Below, piece by piece: positions 24,328-32,521 of a stretch of 64,000 nucleotides of DNA. The position numbers and the translations under genes are program-made. A model generated the notes under the pieces. The model had not been told where the DNA came from. It did no database searches and saw only the letters and a list, made by a program, of their open reading frames with translations. Every line of letters starts with the position of its first letter. Position 1 is the first letter of the stretch. Source of the DNA: Tellurirhabdus bombi (GTDB lineage: Bacteria; Bacteroidota; Bacteroidia; Cytophagales; Spirosomataceae); NCBI RefSeq assembly GCF_021484805.1, contig NZ_CP090557.1, forward strand, positions 3,484,001-3,548,000, read 5' to 3'.

Positions 24328-26577
24328 ATGAAACACAATTACCACTTTCTTTCTTTTTCTCTGCTCTGTTTGTTTCTCCTGCTCGGGCTTTCTGAGCGGG
24401 TGCAGGCAACGCACATTGTCGGGGGCGAACTGGAATTACAATACCTTCGAAACCAAGGTTCTGCCAATTACCGAATCAATCTAAATTTATATTTTGACGA
24501 GCTAAACGGGAATCCCGGTGCCGAAGACCCAACGACCAATGTTTACGTCTTTCGCAAGTCGGATAATCGCCTGATGGGCATTGTTACTTTGCCCCTGGTG
24601 AACCGGCAAGCCGTTTCTTATTCGAATCCGGATTGCTCGATTTCTTCGCTCAGTACCCGGCTAATTCGTTACTCCTCGGACGTTTCGATCAATACGGGCG
24701 CTTTTAATGATCCACAGGGCTACTACATGGTTTGGGAACGCTGCTGCCGCAACGGAACCATCAACAACATCCAGAATCCGGGCGCGGCAGGTTCCGTCTT
24801 TTACCTGGAATTCCCGGCGCTGGTGCAAAACAACAACTTGTTTGTTAATTCCTCCCCTGTTTTTCGCCCGTTAAAAGGCGATTACATCTGCATTAACAAG
24901 CCGTTTACCTTTGATTTTGGCGCTGCTGATCCAGACGGCGACAGCCTTTCCTATAAATTGGTTACGCCTTACAATGGCTACAGTACGTCCCAACTTCCCA
25001 GCCCACCCGCTACGGCTAGCTCCGCTTACCCCGAAGTGCGCTGGGCGTCTGGCATCAACCTCACACAGGTTATTCCGGGTCCCCGACCACTCCGGGTTGA
25101 TGCCCAGTCCGGTTTGCTGACGGTCACGGCCAGCCAGACTGGTTTGTATGTATTCAGCGTGGAGGTGAGCGAACACCGCAAGATCAACGGCAGGTACCAA
25201 CGCATTGGCCTGGTTCGGCGGGATTTTCAGTTCAAGGTGATTGACTGTCCGGTAAACAATCCACCGAAGTTGATGATGCGTCAGAAAGGCGCAAACAGCT
25301 TTTATACGGAGGGATCGTTGGTGACGCTCTCTAAAACAGACAGCAAATGTGTGGATTTGTTTATCACCGACCGCGATGCCAACCAGCGCGTGCGGATTCT
25401 CCCTTTAACGGGAAATAATCAGAATATGGTCATTACGCCCCAGGAAGTGCTTATCCGCAACCCCGGCGATACCGTAAAGGCGCAGATTTGTTTTGAGCCC
25501 TGTGCGGCCCCCAATGGCCGTACGGTAACGATCAGCCTCCTGGCCGTTGACGAAGGGTGTCCCCAAGGCTTAGAAGATACACTCCGCATTCGGCTGCAAA
25601 TGGAAGCCGATCCGAATCTGCCTCCCGACGTACAAACCGATTTGCCCGATAACAAAGCCACCGTTAAAGTCGGGCAGGCGCTGGCCTTCAACGTGACCGG
25701 CACGGACCCCGAGAAGGGCTTTGTTAGCCTGGAAGCCGTAGGCCGGGGCTTTACGCTGGCCCAGGCGGGCATGACCTTCGCGCCGGTTTCGGGCACGGCG
25801 ACCGTCACCCAGAAGTTTCAGTGGACACCCCAGTGTAGCCAGGTCCGCAATCAGGAATACGTCATTGATTTTATTGTAACCGATACCTACTGCGATTTAA
25901 AACAACGCGATACGGTTACGGTCCGGCTAACGGCCATTCCTGAGACCAACAACAAACCAAGCGTCCGAACGACCCTGACCAATCCGCTGATTGAAATGGT
26001 GCTTTCGGTCGATGGGCAGCAAACACCGCTGGTTGAATTTGACGCCATTGCCTCCGATACCGACCCTGACCTGCTGAAACTGGCTTTGCAGGGCCTTGGC
26101 TTCGACTGGAAAGCAATGGGAATGCAGTTTGAGGATAAATCAGGACGCGGGCCGCTGACCTCGCCGTTTAGCTGGAAACCGGGCTGCGCGGTGCTCAATG
26201 GACAGCCTGAAGCAACCTTCGTGCTTGATTTTCTGACCGAAGATAACAGTTGCCTCCCCGACCGCTACGATACAACGCGCGTTACGCTGGTGGTTAAAGA
26301 TAGTCCGGCGAATTACGACATCGCCATCCCGAATGTATTTACGCCCAACAACGACGGTAAAAACGACGTTTTCTCGATACCTGCGCTACCAGCCGATAAT
26401 TGTGCCGAACAATTCAGGAAGATAGAAATCTACAACCGCTGGGGCCGGGTGGTTTATTCTTCGACTAACCGCGATTTTGTCTGGGATGGTACCGGCTACT
26501 CCTCCGGCCAGTATTTTTACCTGATCGACTATTCGAAGCGACAGTATAAAGGGCAGATCACCTTGATCAGGCAGTAA
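24328..26577 (+). CDS. Large surface protein with gliding-motility type (type B) C-terminal domain
   Basis: A signal peptide (LLLGLSERVQATHIVGGELE) starts a 749-residue exported protein. The body consists of repeated beta-sandwich units of about 120-140 residues with FDFGAADPDGDSLSYKLV- and FNVTGTDPEKG-type motifs (Ig/cadherin-like, calcium-binding Asp). The C-terminal ~85 residues contain VFTPNNDGKNDVF, EIYNRWGRVVYSS and SGQYFYLIDYS, the type B type IX secretion signal common in gliding-associated proteins. It probably ends on the cell surface as an adhesin or structural protein. No catalytic domain is seen. Confidence 0.88.
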   Translation: MKHNYHFLSFSLLCLFLLLGLSERVQATHIVGGELELQYLRNQGSANYRINLNLYFDELNGNPGAEDPTTNVYVFRKSDNRLMGIVTLPLVNRQAVSYSNPDCSISSLSTRLIRYSSDVSINTGAFNDPQGYYMVWERCCRNGTINNIQNPGAAGSVFYLEFPALVQNNNLFVNSSPVFRPLKGDYICINKPFTFDFGAADPDGDSLSYKLVTPYNGYSTSQLPSPPATASSAYPEVRWASGINLTQVIPGPRPLRVDAQSGLLTVTASQTGLYVFSVEVSEHRKINGRYQRIGLVRRDFQFKVIDCPVNNPPKLMMRQKGANSFYTEGSLVTLSKTDSKCVDLFITDRDANQRVRILPLTGNNQNMVITPQEVLIRNPGDTVKAQICFEPCAAPNGRTVTISLLAVDEGCPQGLEDTLRIRLQMEADPNLPPDVQTDLPDNKATVKVGQALAFNVTGTDPEKGFVSLEAVGRGFTLAQAGMTFAPVSGTATVTQKFQWTPQCSQVRNQEYVIDFIVTDTYCDLKQRDTVTVRLTAIPETNNKPSVRTTLTNPLIEMVLSVDGQQTPLVEFDAIASDTDPDLLKLALQGLGFDWKAMGMQFEDKSGRGPLTSPFSWKPGCAVLNGQPEATFVLDFLTEDNSCLPDRYDTTRVTLVVKDSPANYDIAIPNVFTPNNDGKNDVFSIPALPADNCAEQFRKIEIYNRWGRVVYSSTNRDFVWDGTGYSSGQYFYLIDYSKRQYKGQITLIRQ

Positions 26578-26578
26578 C

Positions 26579-26610
26579 AAAAAAAGGACCTCCGCTAGAG
26601 GTCCTTTTTT
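26579..26610. terminator. Bidirectional terminator after the large surface protein
   Basis: GGACCTC-CGCTA-GAGGTCC flanked by A-rich and T-rich runs forms a classic hairpin, shared by the convergent surface-protein and CHRD lipoprotein genes. Confidence 0.9.
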
Positions 26611-26627
26611 CATGCAAAGGTGAAAGC

Positions 26628-27089
26628 TTAGTATGTTTTCGCCCGAATATTACCCCGGATAGCCCCCGTGGGTGCATTTTCTGGACCCGTCGTAAGATTC
26701 ACGTACATCTGGTTGTCAAACAGGTAATTTTCCTGCTGTTGCGACAATCGTACCGTTCCCTGAATTGGTGAAGTTGCTACCGTGTTGAACGGAACTTGTC
26801 TAGGTCCAACCTGAGTAGTCAGATCAGCCATGCTATATAGCCCACCTCTGGCAGGAGTTAAACCCGAATACGTCACCGTATACGTTAAGGTCTTCGAGTT
26901 TTTGTTATAAGAGCCGGCAAACGTTCCTGTTCCAGGGGTAGTTGTCCGCGGAATGGTCTGGCTGCTATTGATCGTAGCTTCAAACTCCACGTTTTCGCGT
27001 TTATCAGGTGCATCATCATTGGTGCAAGAACTTAGCATCAACGTAGAGGCCAATAAAGCAGGTAGAAAGAACGCAAATCTTTTTTTCAT
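26628..27089 (-). CDS. CHRD domain lipoprotein
   Basis: 153-residue exported protein: signal peptide with lipobox at Cys22 (MLSSC), then a CHRD domain (FEATINSSQTIPRTTTPGTG, TLTYTVTYSGL, and the C-terminal YVNLTTGPENAPTGAIRGNI). CHRD domains were named after chordin and in bacteria occur in envelope proteins of unknown role. The TNDD following the lipid cysteine is acidic and is compatible with surface export in Bacteroidota. It stands alone between a bidirectional terminator and a 180-base gap with no further gene. Confidence 0.88.
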   Translation of the reverse strand: MKKRFAFFLPALLASTLMLSSCTNDDAPDKRENVEFEATINSSQTIPRTTTPGTGTFAGSYNKNSKTLTYTVTYSGLTPARGGLYSMADLTTQVGPRQVPFNTVATSPIQGTVRLSQQQENYLFDNQMYVNLTTGPENAPTGAIRGNIRAKTY

Positions 27090-27272
27090 AATGGGTGATA
27101 GTTGTGAAATTTCAATGATCGCAGCGCAATAATACTAACTTTAGGTAAATTCAGAAATGCTTAATTGAGCTGTATTTTCATAAATAACTGATTTGCCGAC
27201 AAATGTTCCTAACTTTATTTCTTATTTTATTCTTAGGTTTCTTCGATTTGCCGTTCAATGGAGTCCATTGAT

Positions 27273-28007
27273 TCAAATTTCCCATACGGTATCCCGGCGC
27301 ACGTAGTACAAGCCATCATTCCAGTAAATCCGCAGCCAGATATCCTGACTACCCAGAATATTTACTTTATGCCCTTTGCCAATAATGGACGCTACGGGCG
27401 CGGCGGCGGAAGGTTGTTGCCGCAGAAAGACATGATCCCGGTTGACAATGCCTGATTGATACCGCTCAGTTAGATTTACCAGTAAGAGCAGACTCAACAG
27501 GTAAAGCAAGACTACCCATTTGTGCTGGCGCCGGATCGACTCCTGCTTGTGGTGCTTCATCCAAAAAATGCCAAATACATAAGCGCCCATGACGAGCAAG
27601 CCCATGATGGCGTACAAACCGTACTGCTTGTAGAACAGGTAAAAATAGTTCAGATCGTCCGTTTCGTAACCCATCAGGTTGTGTTCGCTGGCTACTTCGT
27701 GCATTTTTTTCAGAACCGCTTCGTCGGGGCGACGGTCAAAATAGCGTTGCAGGTAGTATAACAAGCGCGCTACGTTTCCTTCTTTTTCCTGCACGTAGGC
27801 TAATTTCAGCAATAAGGGATCCGTGACCGGCTGGTCTTGCTGCTCATAAAGGGTATAAAGTTTGCCAGCCGCCGCGTATTGACCCGTTGCAAACAAAGAA
27901 TCTGCTTTTCGTAATAATGTGATTGGTGGTTGAGCAACAGCCAGTTGTGCCACCAGCATTAAAATAAATGAAAAAAAAGCGAATTTTTTCAAAATGAGAA
28001 CTTGCAT
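27273..28007 (-). CDS. TPR and SH3-like membrane protein (BatE-like)
   Basis: The 244-residue protein has a signal peptide, a short TPR region (LLRKADSLFATGQYAAAGKLYTLYEQ), two transmembrane helices (YAIMGLLVMGAYVFGIFW and VVLLYLLSLLLLVNL) and a C-terminal SH3-like domain (DHVFLRQQPSAAAPVASIIGKGHKVNILG). This order resembles the BatE protein of Bacteroidota Bat/von Willebrand aerotolerance clusters, but no other bat gene is near. The start is uncertain: ATG at 28007 gives MQVLILKKFAF, while TTG at 27992 gives MKKFAFFSFIL, a more typical signal peptide. The ATG lies on the opposite strand over the tRNA-Lys promoter. Confidence 0.7.
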   Translation of the reverse strand: MQVLILKKFAFFSFILMLVAQLAVAQPPITLLRKADSLFATGQYAAAGKLYTLYEQQDQPVTDPLLLKLAYVQEKEGNVARLLYYLQRYFDRRPDEAVLKKMHEVASEHNLMGYETDDLNYFYLFYKQYGLYAIMGLLVMGAYVFGIFWMKHHKQESIRRQHKWVVLLYLLSLLLLVNLTERYQSGIVNRDHVFLRQQPSAAAPVASIIGKGHKVNILGSQDIWLRIYWNDGLYYVRRDTVWEI

Positions 28008-28032
28008 AAACAGTCATAAAATCCTACTTTTG
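28002..28032 (+). promoter_or_regulatory. Promoter of the tRNA-Lys pair
   Basis: TTG at 28002-28004 and TACTTTTG at 28025-28032 with 20 bases between them match the Bacteroidota consensus. No second promoter was found before the downstream copy, so one transcript probably carries both tRNAs. It overlaps the 5' end of the convergently read TPR/SH3 gene on the other strand. Confidence 0.7.
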
Positions 28033-28083
28033 CATCGCAATTCAGGGAAGGAAACGCACCCAAACTGAAACGCAAATATAGTC

Positions 28084-28159
28084 GATCTGGTAGCTCAGCT
28101 GGTAGAGCAATACACTTTTAATGTATGGGTCCTGGGTTCGAATCCCAGCCGGATCACCA
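28084..28159 (+). tRNA. tRNA-Lys (UUU), copy 1
   Basis: Acceptor GATCTGG pairs with CCGGATC; D arm GCUCAGCUGGUAGAGC; anticodon stem ATACA/TGTAT with loop CUUUUAA (anticodon UUU); T arm CTGGG-TTCGAAT-CCCAG; discriminator A. Unlike the tRNA-Met here, the 3' CCA is encoded (28157-28159). Sequence is identical to the second copy 175 bases downstream. Confidence 0.95.
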
Positions 28160-28258
28160 AAAAAGTTAAAAAAGTAAAGTTAAGATTGCCCGTTGAGAGT
28201 GACAAATTAATTGCTGGTTTCAGTAGTTCATTCCTCTTCAAACTTCTTAACAAAAACC

Positions 28259-28334
28259 GATCTGGTAGCTCAGCTGGTAGAGCAATACACTTTTAATGTA
28301 TGGGTCCTGGGTTCGAATCCCAGCCGGATCACCA
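28259..28334 (+). tRNA. tRNA-Lys (UUU), copy 2
   Basis: All 76 bases are identical to copy 1, including the encoded CCA (28332-28334). The 99-base spacer between copies has no promoter or ORF that I can see. A terminator follows about 40 bases downstream. Confidence 0.95.
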
Positions 28335-28375
28335 AAAAATAATATTTTATCTCGGTATTATTATAATCTACTAAA

Positions 28376-28409
28376 GCTGCCCAACTCCATCCGGAAGTGG
28401 GCTTTTTTA
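28376..28409 (+). terminator. Intrinsic terminator after the tRNA-Lys pair
   Basis: GCCCA (28379-28383) pairs with TGGGC (28398-28402), extended by CT/AG around a bulged base, and TTTTTT follows directly. It would end the tRNA-Lys transcript. Confidence 0.7.
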
Positions 28410-28560
28410 TTGGCCTTTTCAGCCGATTCGTGCACTTCTTCACTTCAGTTTTCTCGGCAACGCCCGCTCAGGAATTATTATTTCTTTTTTCAGGTTATCC
28501 GATTCCCATTGGCTTAAACCTAAATACCATTTTGCCCAGGTGTTTTCGTTATTTAGAAAC

Positions 28561-28845
28561 ATGAGAAAAAAACAACCGCTCCTACCACCGACCGAAGAAG
28601 AACTGGCTGAACAACGGCGACAGATTGAAGCTCTATTTCTACCGGATAGTGATCCCGTTATGACCCGTGAGGAAATTATCGTAGCTGTCTTTGGCTCCAT
28701 CGACGAATTCAACAAGTATCGGCAGTTGCCCGCACTTTACCAGAACGCCGACGTACTCATCGATCGGCTTCAGGTAGAACTCCAGGCAGGTCAGATTAGC
28801 CGGGAGTATATTCAAAATTTTCGCCAGTCGGTTCGAAAGCCCTGA
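28561..28845 (+). CDS. Small soluble hypothetical protein (94 aa)
   Basis: From ATG 28561 the protein is MRKKQPLLPPTEEELAEQ, highly charged and helical, with no signal peptide or membrane helix. An upstream GTG at 28540 would only prepend MFSLFRN. It has acidic helices (EEELAEQRRQIEALFLPDSD) and a C-terminal amphipathic segment (QVELQAGQISREYIQNFRQS). I do not recognise a family. The codon use resembles the neighbours and it lies in a gap after the tRNA terminator, so it is probably a real gene. The opposite-strand frame is unnatural. Confidence 0.5.
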   Translation: MRKKQPLLPPTEEELAEQRRQIEALFLPDSDPVMTREEIIVAVFGSIDEFNKYRQLPALYQNADVLIDRLQVELQAGQISREYIQNFRQSVRKP

Positions 28846-29021
28846 CTAGATACTAGTGGCACCAGCAACAGCCTAAAAACTACTTATTTTTTACCAATAG
28901 TGTCCTACTTTTAAACGCATCACAGTCACAAGTTTAGGCTTCACAACTTAGTTATCGGCATAAATATTTTCCTAAAAATTCTTTAAATTTACCAAATACA
29001 TCGGTAGACACTTAGTTATGC

Positions 29022-29225
29022 ATGAAATCAGTTTTTGCTTACAAGGTTGGCGTTAGCTTCCTAGCGACAACTGCTCTTTATCTATTTATCGCGCTTCTGG
29101 AATGGAGTTTGAACCCAATGAACTGGCACCTCATCAGTCGCTTTGTTTTTTTGGTTTTAGCCGGAGTCTGGCTTTGGATGATCAGTACGAGCGAAATGGA
29201 AGATCCTGGCTCGCCAAACGCTTGA
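29022..29225 (+). CDS. Small two-helix membrane protein (67 aa)
   Basis: MKSVFAYKVGVSFLATTALYL begins one hydrophobic helix; after a short loop (SLNPMNWHLISR) comes a second (FVFLVLAGVWLWMI). The tail STSEMEDPGSPNA is polar and acidic. No family is recognised; the fold is a simple hairpin in the inner membrane. A strong bidirectional terminator 25 bases downstream supports it as a transcribed unit. AT-rich sequence upstream contains TACTTTTA, near the -7 consensus, about 110 bases before the ATG. Confidence 0.5.
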   Translation: MKSVFAYKVGVSFLATTALYLFIALLEWSLNPMNWHLISRFVFLVLAGVWLWMISTSEMEDPGSPNA

Positions 29226-29250
29226 AACTTGATTCTTTTTGCCAGAACAT

Positions 29251-29290
29251 ACAACAAAAAAGCCGACTGTAGAGTCGGCTTTTTTGTTGT
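29251..29290. terminator. Strong bidirectional terminator
   Basis: An 18-bp perfect stem (arms 29251-29268 and 29273-29290, core AAGCCGACT/AGTCGGCTT) with loop GTAG and A/T tracts on both sides. It separates the small membrane protein from the convergent PVC-type cytochrome gene. Confidence 0.93.
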
Positions 29291-29315
29291 CAGAAACTGA
29301 ATTCGGCTCTTTCGC

Positions 29316-31982
29316 TTACTTTTTCTGCTGCGAGAGGAACGTGATCAATGAAGCAAACTCTTCGTAGGACAAAGCGTTGGCCAGTCCGTCGGGCATCATG
29401 GATGTTTCCATTTCCTTCCGGCTGACAATATCGCTGGTTTTAATGGTCGATACTTCGCCCGCGATGTTCCGCATCACCAACTTATCGGCAGACTCCTGCG
29501 TAATGAAGCCCATGTAACTTTTGTTGCCTTTAGCGGTAACGAGCACCGTCGCAAAGCCCTGCGAGATGGAGGCATTGGGTTTAAGAATAGATTCCGCAAT
29601 CTGTTCCCGCGTCATGATAGATCCAATCTGTCCCATAAAAGGTCCTTTCATGGTCTCTCCTTTTGCCAGGCTATGGCAGGCAATGCAACCCTGCTGAACA
29701 AAAAGAGCTTTTCCTTTCACCGGATCGCCTTGAATCTTCGCCATCGCCAGCATTACATCTTCGATGGACGCTTTACCAATCTGGCCCTTCTGGTTCCGAA
29801 TTTTCTCCAGATCGACCTTGATTTCCTCTTTGGCTGCTACGACCTCTTCGCCGCCGAATTCGGTGATGTCCAGCCGAAGGCGATTGTTGAGATCAGCATA
29901 AAAGGTCTTTCCGGCCTCGTTGGTTTTGTTCCACTCCTGCATCAAGACCTCTTTGATCGCGGGAGACGATTCCCAAACCACTGCTTTGTAGTACGGACCG
30001 TGCGTATCAGGACGCGTGCTCCACCACCACGAACCATCGTAAACGGCTTCTTTTTTGTACAACCGGGCCAGCGTGTTTACAATGTCTTTCTTGAGCTTCT
30101 CGTCGCTCGACTTTGTATAGGCCGCAATCAAGCCATTTACCGCCTTGGAATCGTGCATGTACCGCAAGGCCCAAAGTGCCAGTGCTGAATTTTCGCTACC
30201 GATGGCGTTCACACAGGCGTCTACCGCATTCATGCTGACCAGCGCCCGAACCGCCAGGTGCGGCGGGATAATCGCCGAGTTAGGCGTAGCGTGTGGGCCT
30301 TCAGTTCCTTTTGCCGGTTCAACGAACGACGCAGGTACTTTTACCTCTAGCAGGGCCGGAGCCGCTTCAGCCCGACCCAAACGGCCCAGACCAATGGTTG
30401 CCGCAACCCGTACGCGTTCAGAAGGATCTTTCAAGCCCTGGATAAACGGCTCAAGGGGCACATTCTGAAGGTTATTTTTCCGATCTGCCAGCGCCTTTAA
30501 GGCAAATTCCCGCATGTCGCTTTCCGCAGTCAGTTTGACTAGATTGTCAATTCCGTTGGTTCCTGCTGCCTGCGCGTAGGTAAATAGTCCCGCCACGCGA
30601 ATGTGCAGGGGCAGGCTTTTGTCTTCGGCAATTTTCCAGGATGCTTTCGCGGCATCTTTCGGACGAGTCAGCAATTCCTGCTGGGCGGCCAGCCGGGCTA
30701 CCCCGCTCTCCGACTTAAGAATAGCAACCAGTTGTTTAACCGAGGCTTTTTTCACGTCTGGAAACGCTTTGTACTGCCAGTTTTTGGGAACTGCCCGCAC
30801 CACATATCCTTTGCTAGGGTTCCCCGAATAACCCGCTCCGTCCCAAGCGGCCATATAAACCCGACCAGAGGCGTCTACATCAACGTCCGTGATTTGGGGG
30901 AGCTTGATGAACTCTTCTTCTTTTTGGGTAAAGCTGGCTCCGTCCGGTGTGACGCGGTGAATATAAAGCTGGTTTCTTCCCCAGTCGGCCATCATCGGCA
31001 CGCGGTTGTATTTTTCCGGCCAGGTTGAATCATCCATGAACAGCGAACCGGTTCCAGAACCACCTCCTACGTCAACCAGGGCAGGAATGATTTCATTGGT
31101 AAAATGCTTGAACAACACCGGATAGCCGTATTCCCCCGACTGAATCTGGTGGCTAAACCGGATGTTCCAGCCGCCCCCGTCGTTGGTGTTATCCCGCGTA
31201 AAAACATTCATGTAGGGATCAATGGCTACGTCGTAGATGTTCCGCATACCGTGGGTGAAAACCTCCATTTCGGTTCCGTCCGGACGCACACGTACAATTC
31301 CACCGCCCAGTTGGGTCAATTTCTTACCAGTCCGATCGACGGCGTCGTGGAAACCAAAGTCACCGACGGCAATGTAAATCCAGCCATCAATACCCATGCG
31401 GATTCCGTTGGTGGCGTGGTCAGTCCCCCGGTTTTGCAGAAACTTAGGCGAGCTTATATTCTGGATCAGTGGTTTGGAGGGGCCATCGGCCACACCATCC
31501 CGGTTCTGATCCTCAAAAACAACCAGATCCATGCCGCTGGCTTTACCGGTTTCTTTCGAGAACGTGGTGTGCAGCACAAAAACCTGATCGCCGTTGGCAA
31601 TAATTCCGCGTGGGTTATCCACCATCGCAAATTTGGTGTGCTGGTCTACTTTACCATCATTATTGCTATCTACCAATTTGATGATGTGTCCTTTTCCCGG
31701 CTCTTTTCCGAGGGAACCCATCATGTCTACGCCCACAAAAACGGCACCGGTTGGTGCCACAGCCAGACAGGATGGACTAGGCGTTAAATCAGGACCGGCA
31801 AAATTGGAAACCACGATTTCCTCCGGCGCGACCGCTTTAAACTGGGGTTTATTGAGAGAAGTATTTACTGGAGTACGCTTCCCAACGGGCGCGCTCTTCT
31901 CTTTTTCAGAGACGCCCAGTTTTTCTAAAATCCCAATTAGAAATAGGAAAACGTAAACCAGACTCAAGAAAACTTTTACCAT
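29316..31982 (-). CDS. PVC-type heme-binding protein: sugar-dehydrogenase-like propeller, HEAT repeats and cytochrome c
   Basis: 888 residues with an N-terminal hydrophobic anchor (VFLSLVYVFLFLIGILEKLG). Residues ~50-395 form a glucose/sorbosone dehydrogenase-like beta-propeller (GIRMGIDGWIYIAVGDFG, GGGIVRVRPDGTEMEVFTHG). HEAT-like helices cover ~400-640 (PSERVRVAATIGLGRLGRAEAAPALLE). The C-terminal region holds a single c-type heme site CIACH around residue 765 and then the conserved KPNASISQGFATVLV and DIVSRKEMETSMMPDGL typical of 'PVC-type' heme-binding proteins. It likely feeds electrons from a periplasmic substrate, probably a sugar, to the respiratory chain. The substrate is unknown. 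Confidence 0.9.
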   Translation of the reverse strand: MVKVFLSLVYVFLFLIGILEKLGVSEKEKSAPVGKRTPVNTSLNKPQFKAVAPEEIVVSNFAGPDLTPSPSCLAVAPTGAVFVGVDMMGSLGKEPGKGHIIKLVDSNNDGKVDQHTKFAMVDNPRGIIANGDQVFVLHTTFSKETGKASGMDLVVFEDQNRDGVADGPSKPLIQNISSPKFLQNRGTDHATNGIRMGIDGWIYIAVGDFGFHDAVDRTGKKLTQLGGGIVRVRPDGTEMEVFTHGMRNIYDVAIDPYMNVFTRDNTNDGGGWNIRFSHQIQSGEYGYPVLFKHFTNEIIPALVDVGGGSGTGSLFMDDSTWPEKYNRVPMMADWGRNQLYIHRVTPDGASFTQKEEEFIKLPQITDVDVDASGRVYMAAWDGAGYSGNPSKGYVVRAVPKNWQYKAFPDVKKASVKQLVAILKSESGVARLAAQQELLTRPKDAAKASWKIAEDKSLPLHIRVAGLFTYAQAAGTNGIDNLVKLTAESDMREFALKALADRKNNLQNVPLEPFIQGLKDPSERVRVAATIGLGRLGRAEAAPALLEVKVPASFVEPAKGTEGPHATPNSAIIPPHLAVRALVSMNAVDACVNAIGSENSALALWALRYMHDSKAVNGLIAAYTKSSDEKLKKDIVNTLARLYKKEAVYDGSWWWSTRPDTHGPYYKAVVWESSPAIKEVLMQEWNKTNEAGKTFYADLNNRLRLDITEFGGEEVVAAKEEIKVDLEKIRNQKGQIGKASIEDVMLAMAKIQGDPVKGKALFVQQGCIACHSLAKGETMKGPFMGQIGSIMTREQIAESILKPNASISQGFATVLVTAKGNKSYMGFITQESADKLVMRNIAGEVSTIKTSDIVSRKEMETSMMPDGLANALSYEEFASLITFLSQQKK

Positions 31983-32358
31983 ACTAACAAATTTAAAGGT
32001 TACTGTTTCAAAAAATCCGGTACGAATTACGTTTACTTTGTCGATAAATTATAACAAAAACGATAGTTTAGTATTAATTTCTTTAGACGCTTTTGCGCTG
32101 TACATCCATGTCGCTGGAAACCTACTCCAAAACTCTTGCCGCATCCATTCCCACTTACCGGACGCCTTATTCTGCCCTTTCCGAAAACAGTGTGATTGCC
32201 ACTCAGATGTTACCTGCGATGTAACGTTAAAGATATAGGGCATATTTGATTCTTGGAAGCACCAGAAACTTGTAGACTTTTCTACCCCCCTTTTTTGCTT
32301 AGAATACCCCCTCTCCGCCCTCGAGTCAACTATTAATATTGTAATAAATTTTTGACTA
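31983..32358. other. 376-base gap between the PVC-type gene and the small membrane peptide
   Basis: Holds the divergent upstream regions of the minus-strand PVC gene and the plus-strand peptide at 32359. The left half is AT-rich without a recognisable gene; open frames at 32038 (+) and 32049 (-) have unnatural composition (Cys, His and Trp scattered). The right half contains the shared ACCCCCC promoter box at 32284. Confidence 0.6.
32284..32341 (+). promoter_or_regulatory. PUL-type promoter box C, in front of the 41-aa membrane peptide
   Basis: ACCCCCC at 32284-32290, TTTTTTG, then GAATA and a second CCCCC at 32307-32311 form the same box as in front of susC. TAATATTG at 32334-32341 matches the -7 consensus with one mismatch and starts 50 bases after the box, the spacing seen in the two PUL promoters (49 and 51). 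Confidence 0.6.
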
Positions 32359-32484
32359 ATGAACAAAGACCTTAAAAAGGTTCCTAAACCAGAAGCGAAA
32401 CGATTTAAATTTCACCGGTTCGTTATTATCGGCATCGAACTTCTAATTGCCGGACTCATCATCTTTTTTATTCACTCGTACTGA
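32359..32484 (+). CDS. Small single-helix membrane peptide (41 aa)
   Basis: ATG at 32359 opens 41 codons to TGA at 32482-32484. A basic cytosolic N-terminus (NKDLKKVPKPEAKRFKFHR) is followed by one strong transmembrane helix (FVIIGIELLIAGLIIFFIHS) and a tyrosine end. The positive-inside orientation is clear. It lies about 10 bases after the predicted transcription start of the box C promoter, convergent with the regulator gene. I know no family for it. It resembles the small membrane peptides that modulate larger membrane proteins, so a link with SusC/SusD or the sensor kinase is possible but unproven. Confidence 0.6.
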   Translation: MNKDLKKVPKPEAKRFKFHRFVIIGIELLIAGLIIFFIHSY

Positions 32485-32521
32485 TCAAATCTACCTTTAC
32501 CCTTACCCGGCCAATAGCGGC

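Noticed and set aside
31104-31787. 227-codon open frame on the plus strand
   Set aside because: Antisense to the PVC-type cytochrome gene; no recognisable domain.
32049-32366. 105-codon frame on the minus strand in the gap before the peptide gene
   Set aside because: Scattered Cys, Trp and His and no domain; it covers the box C promoter.
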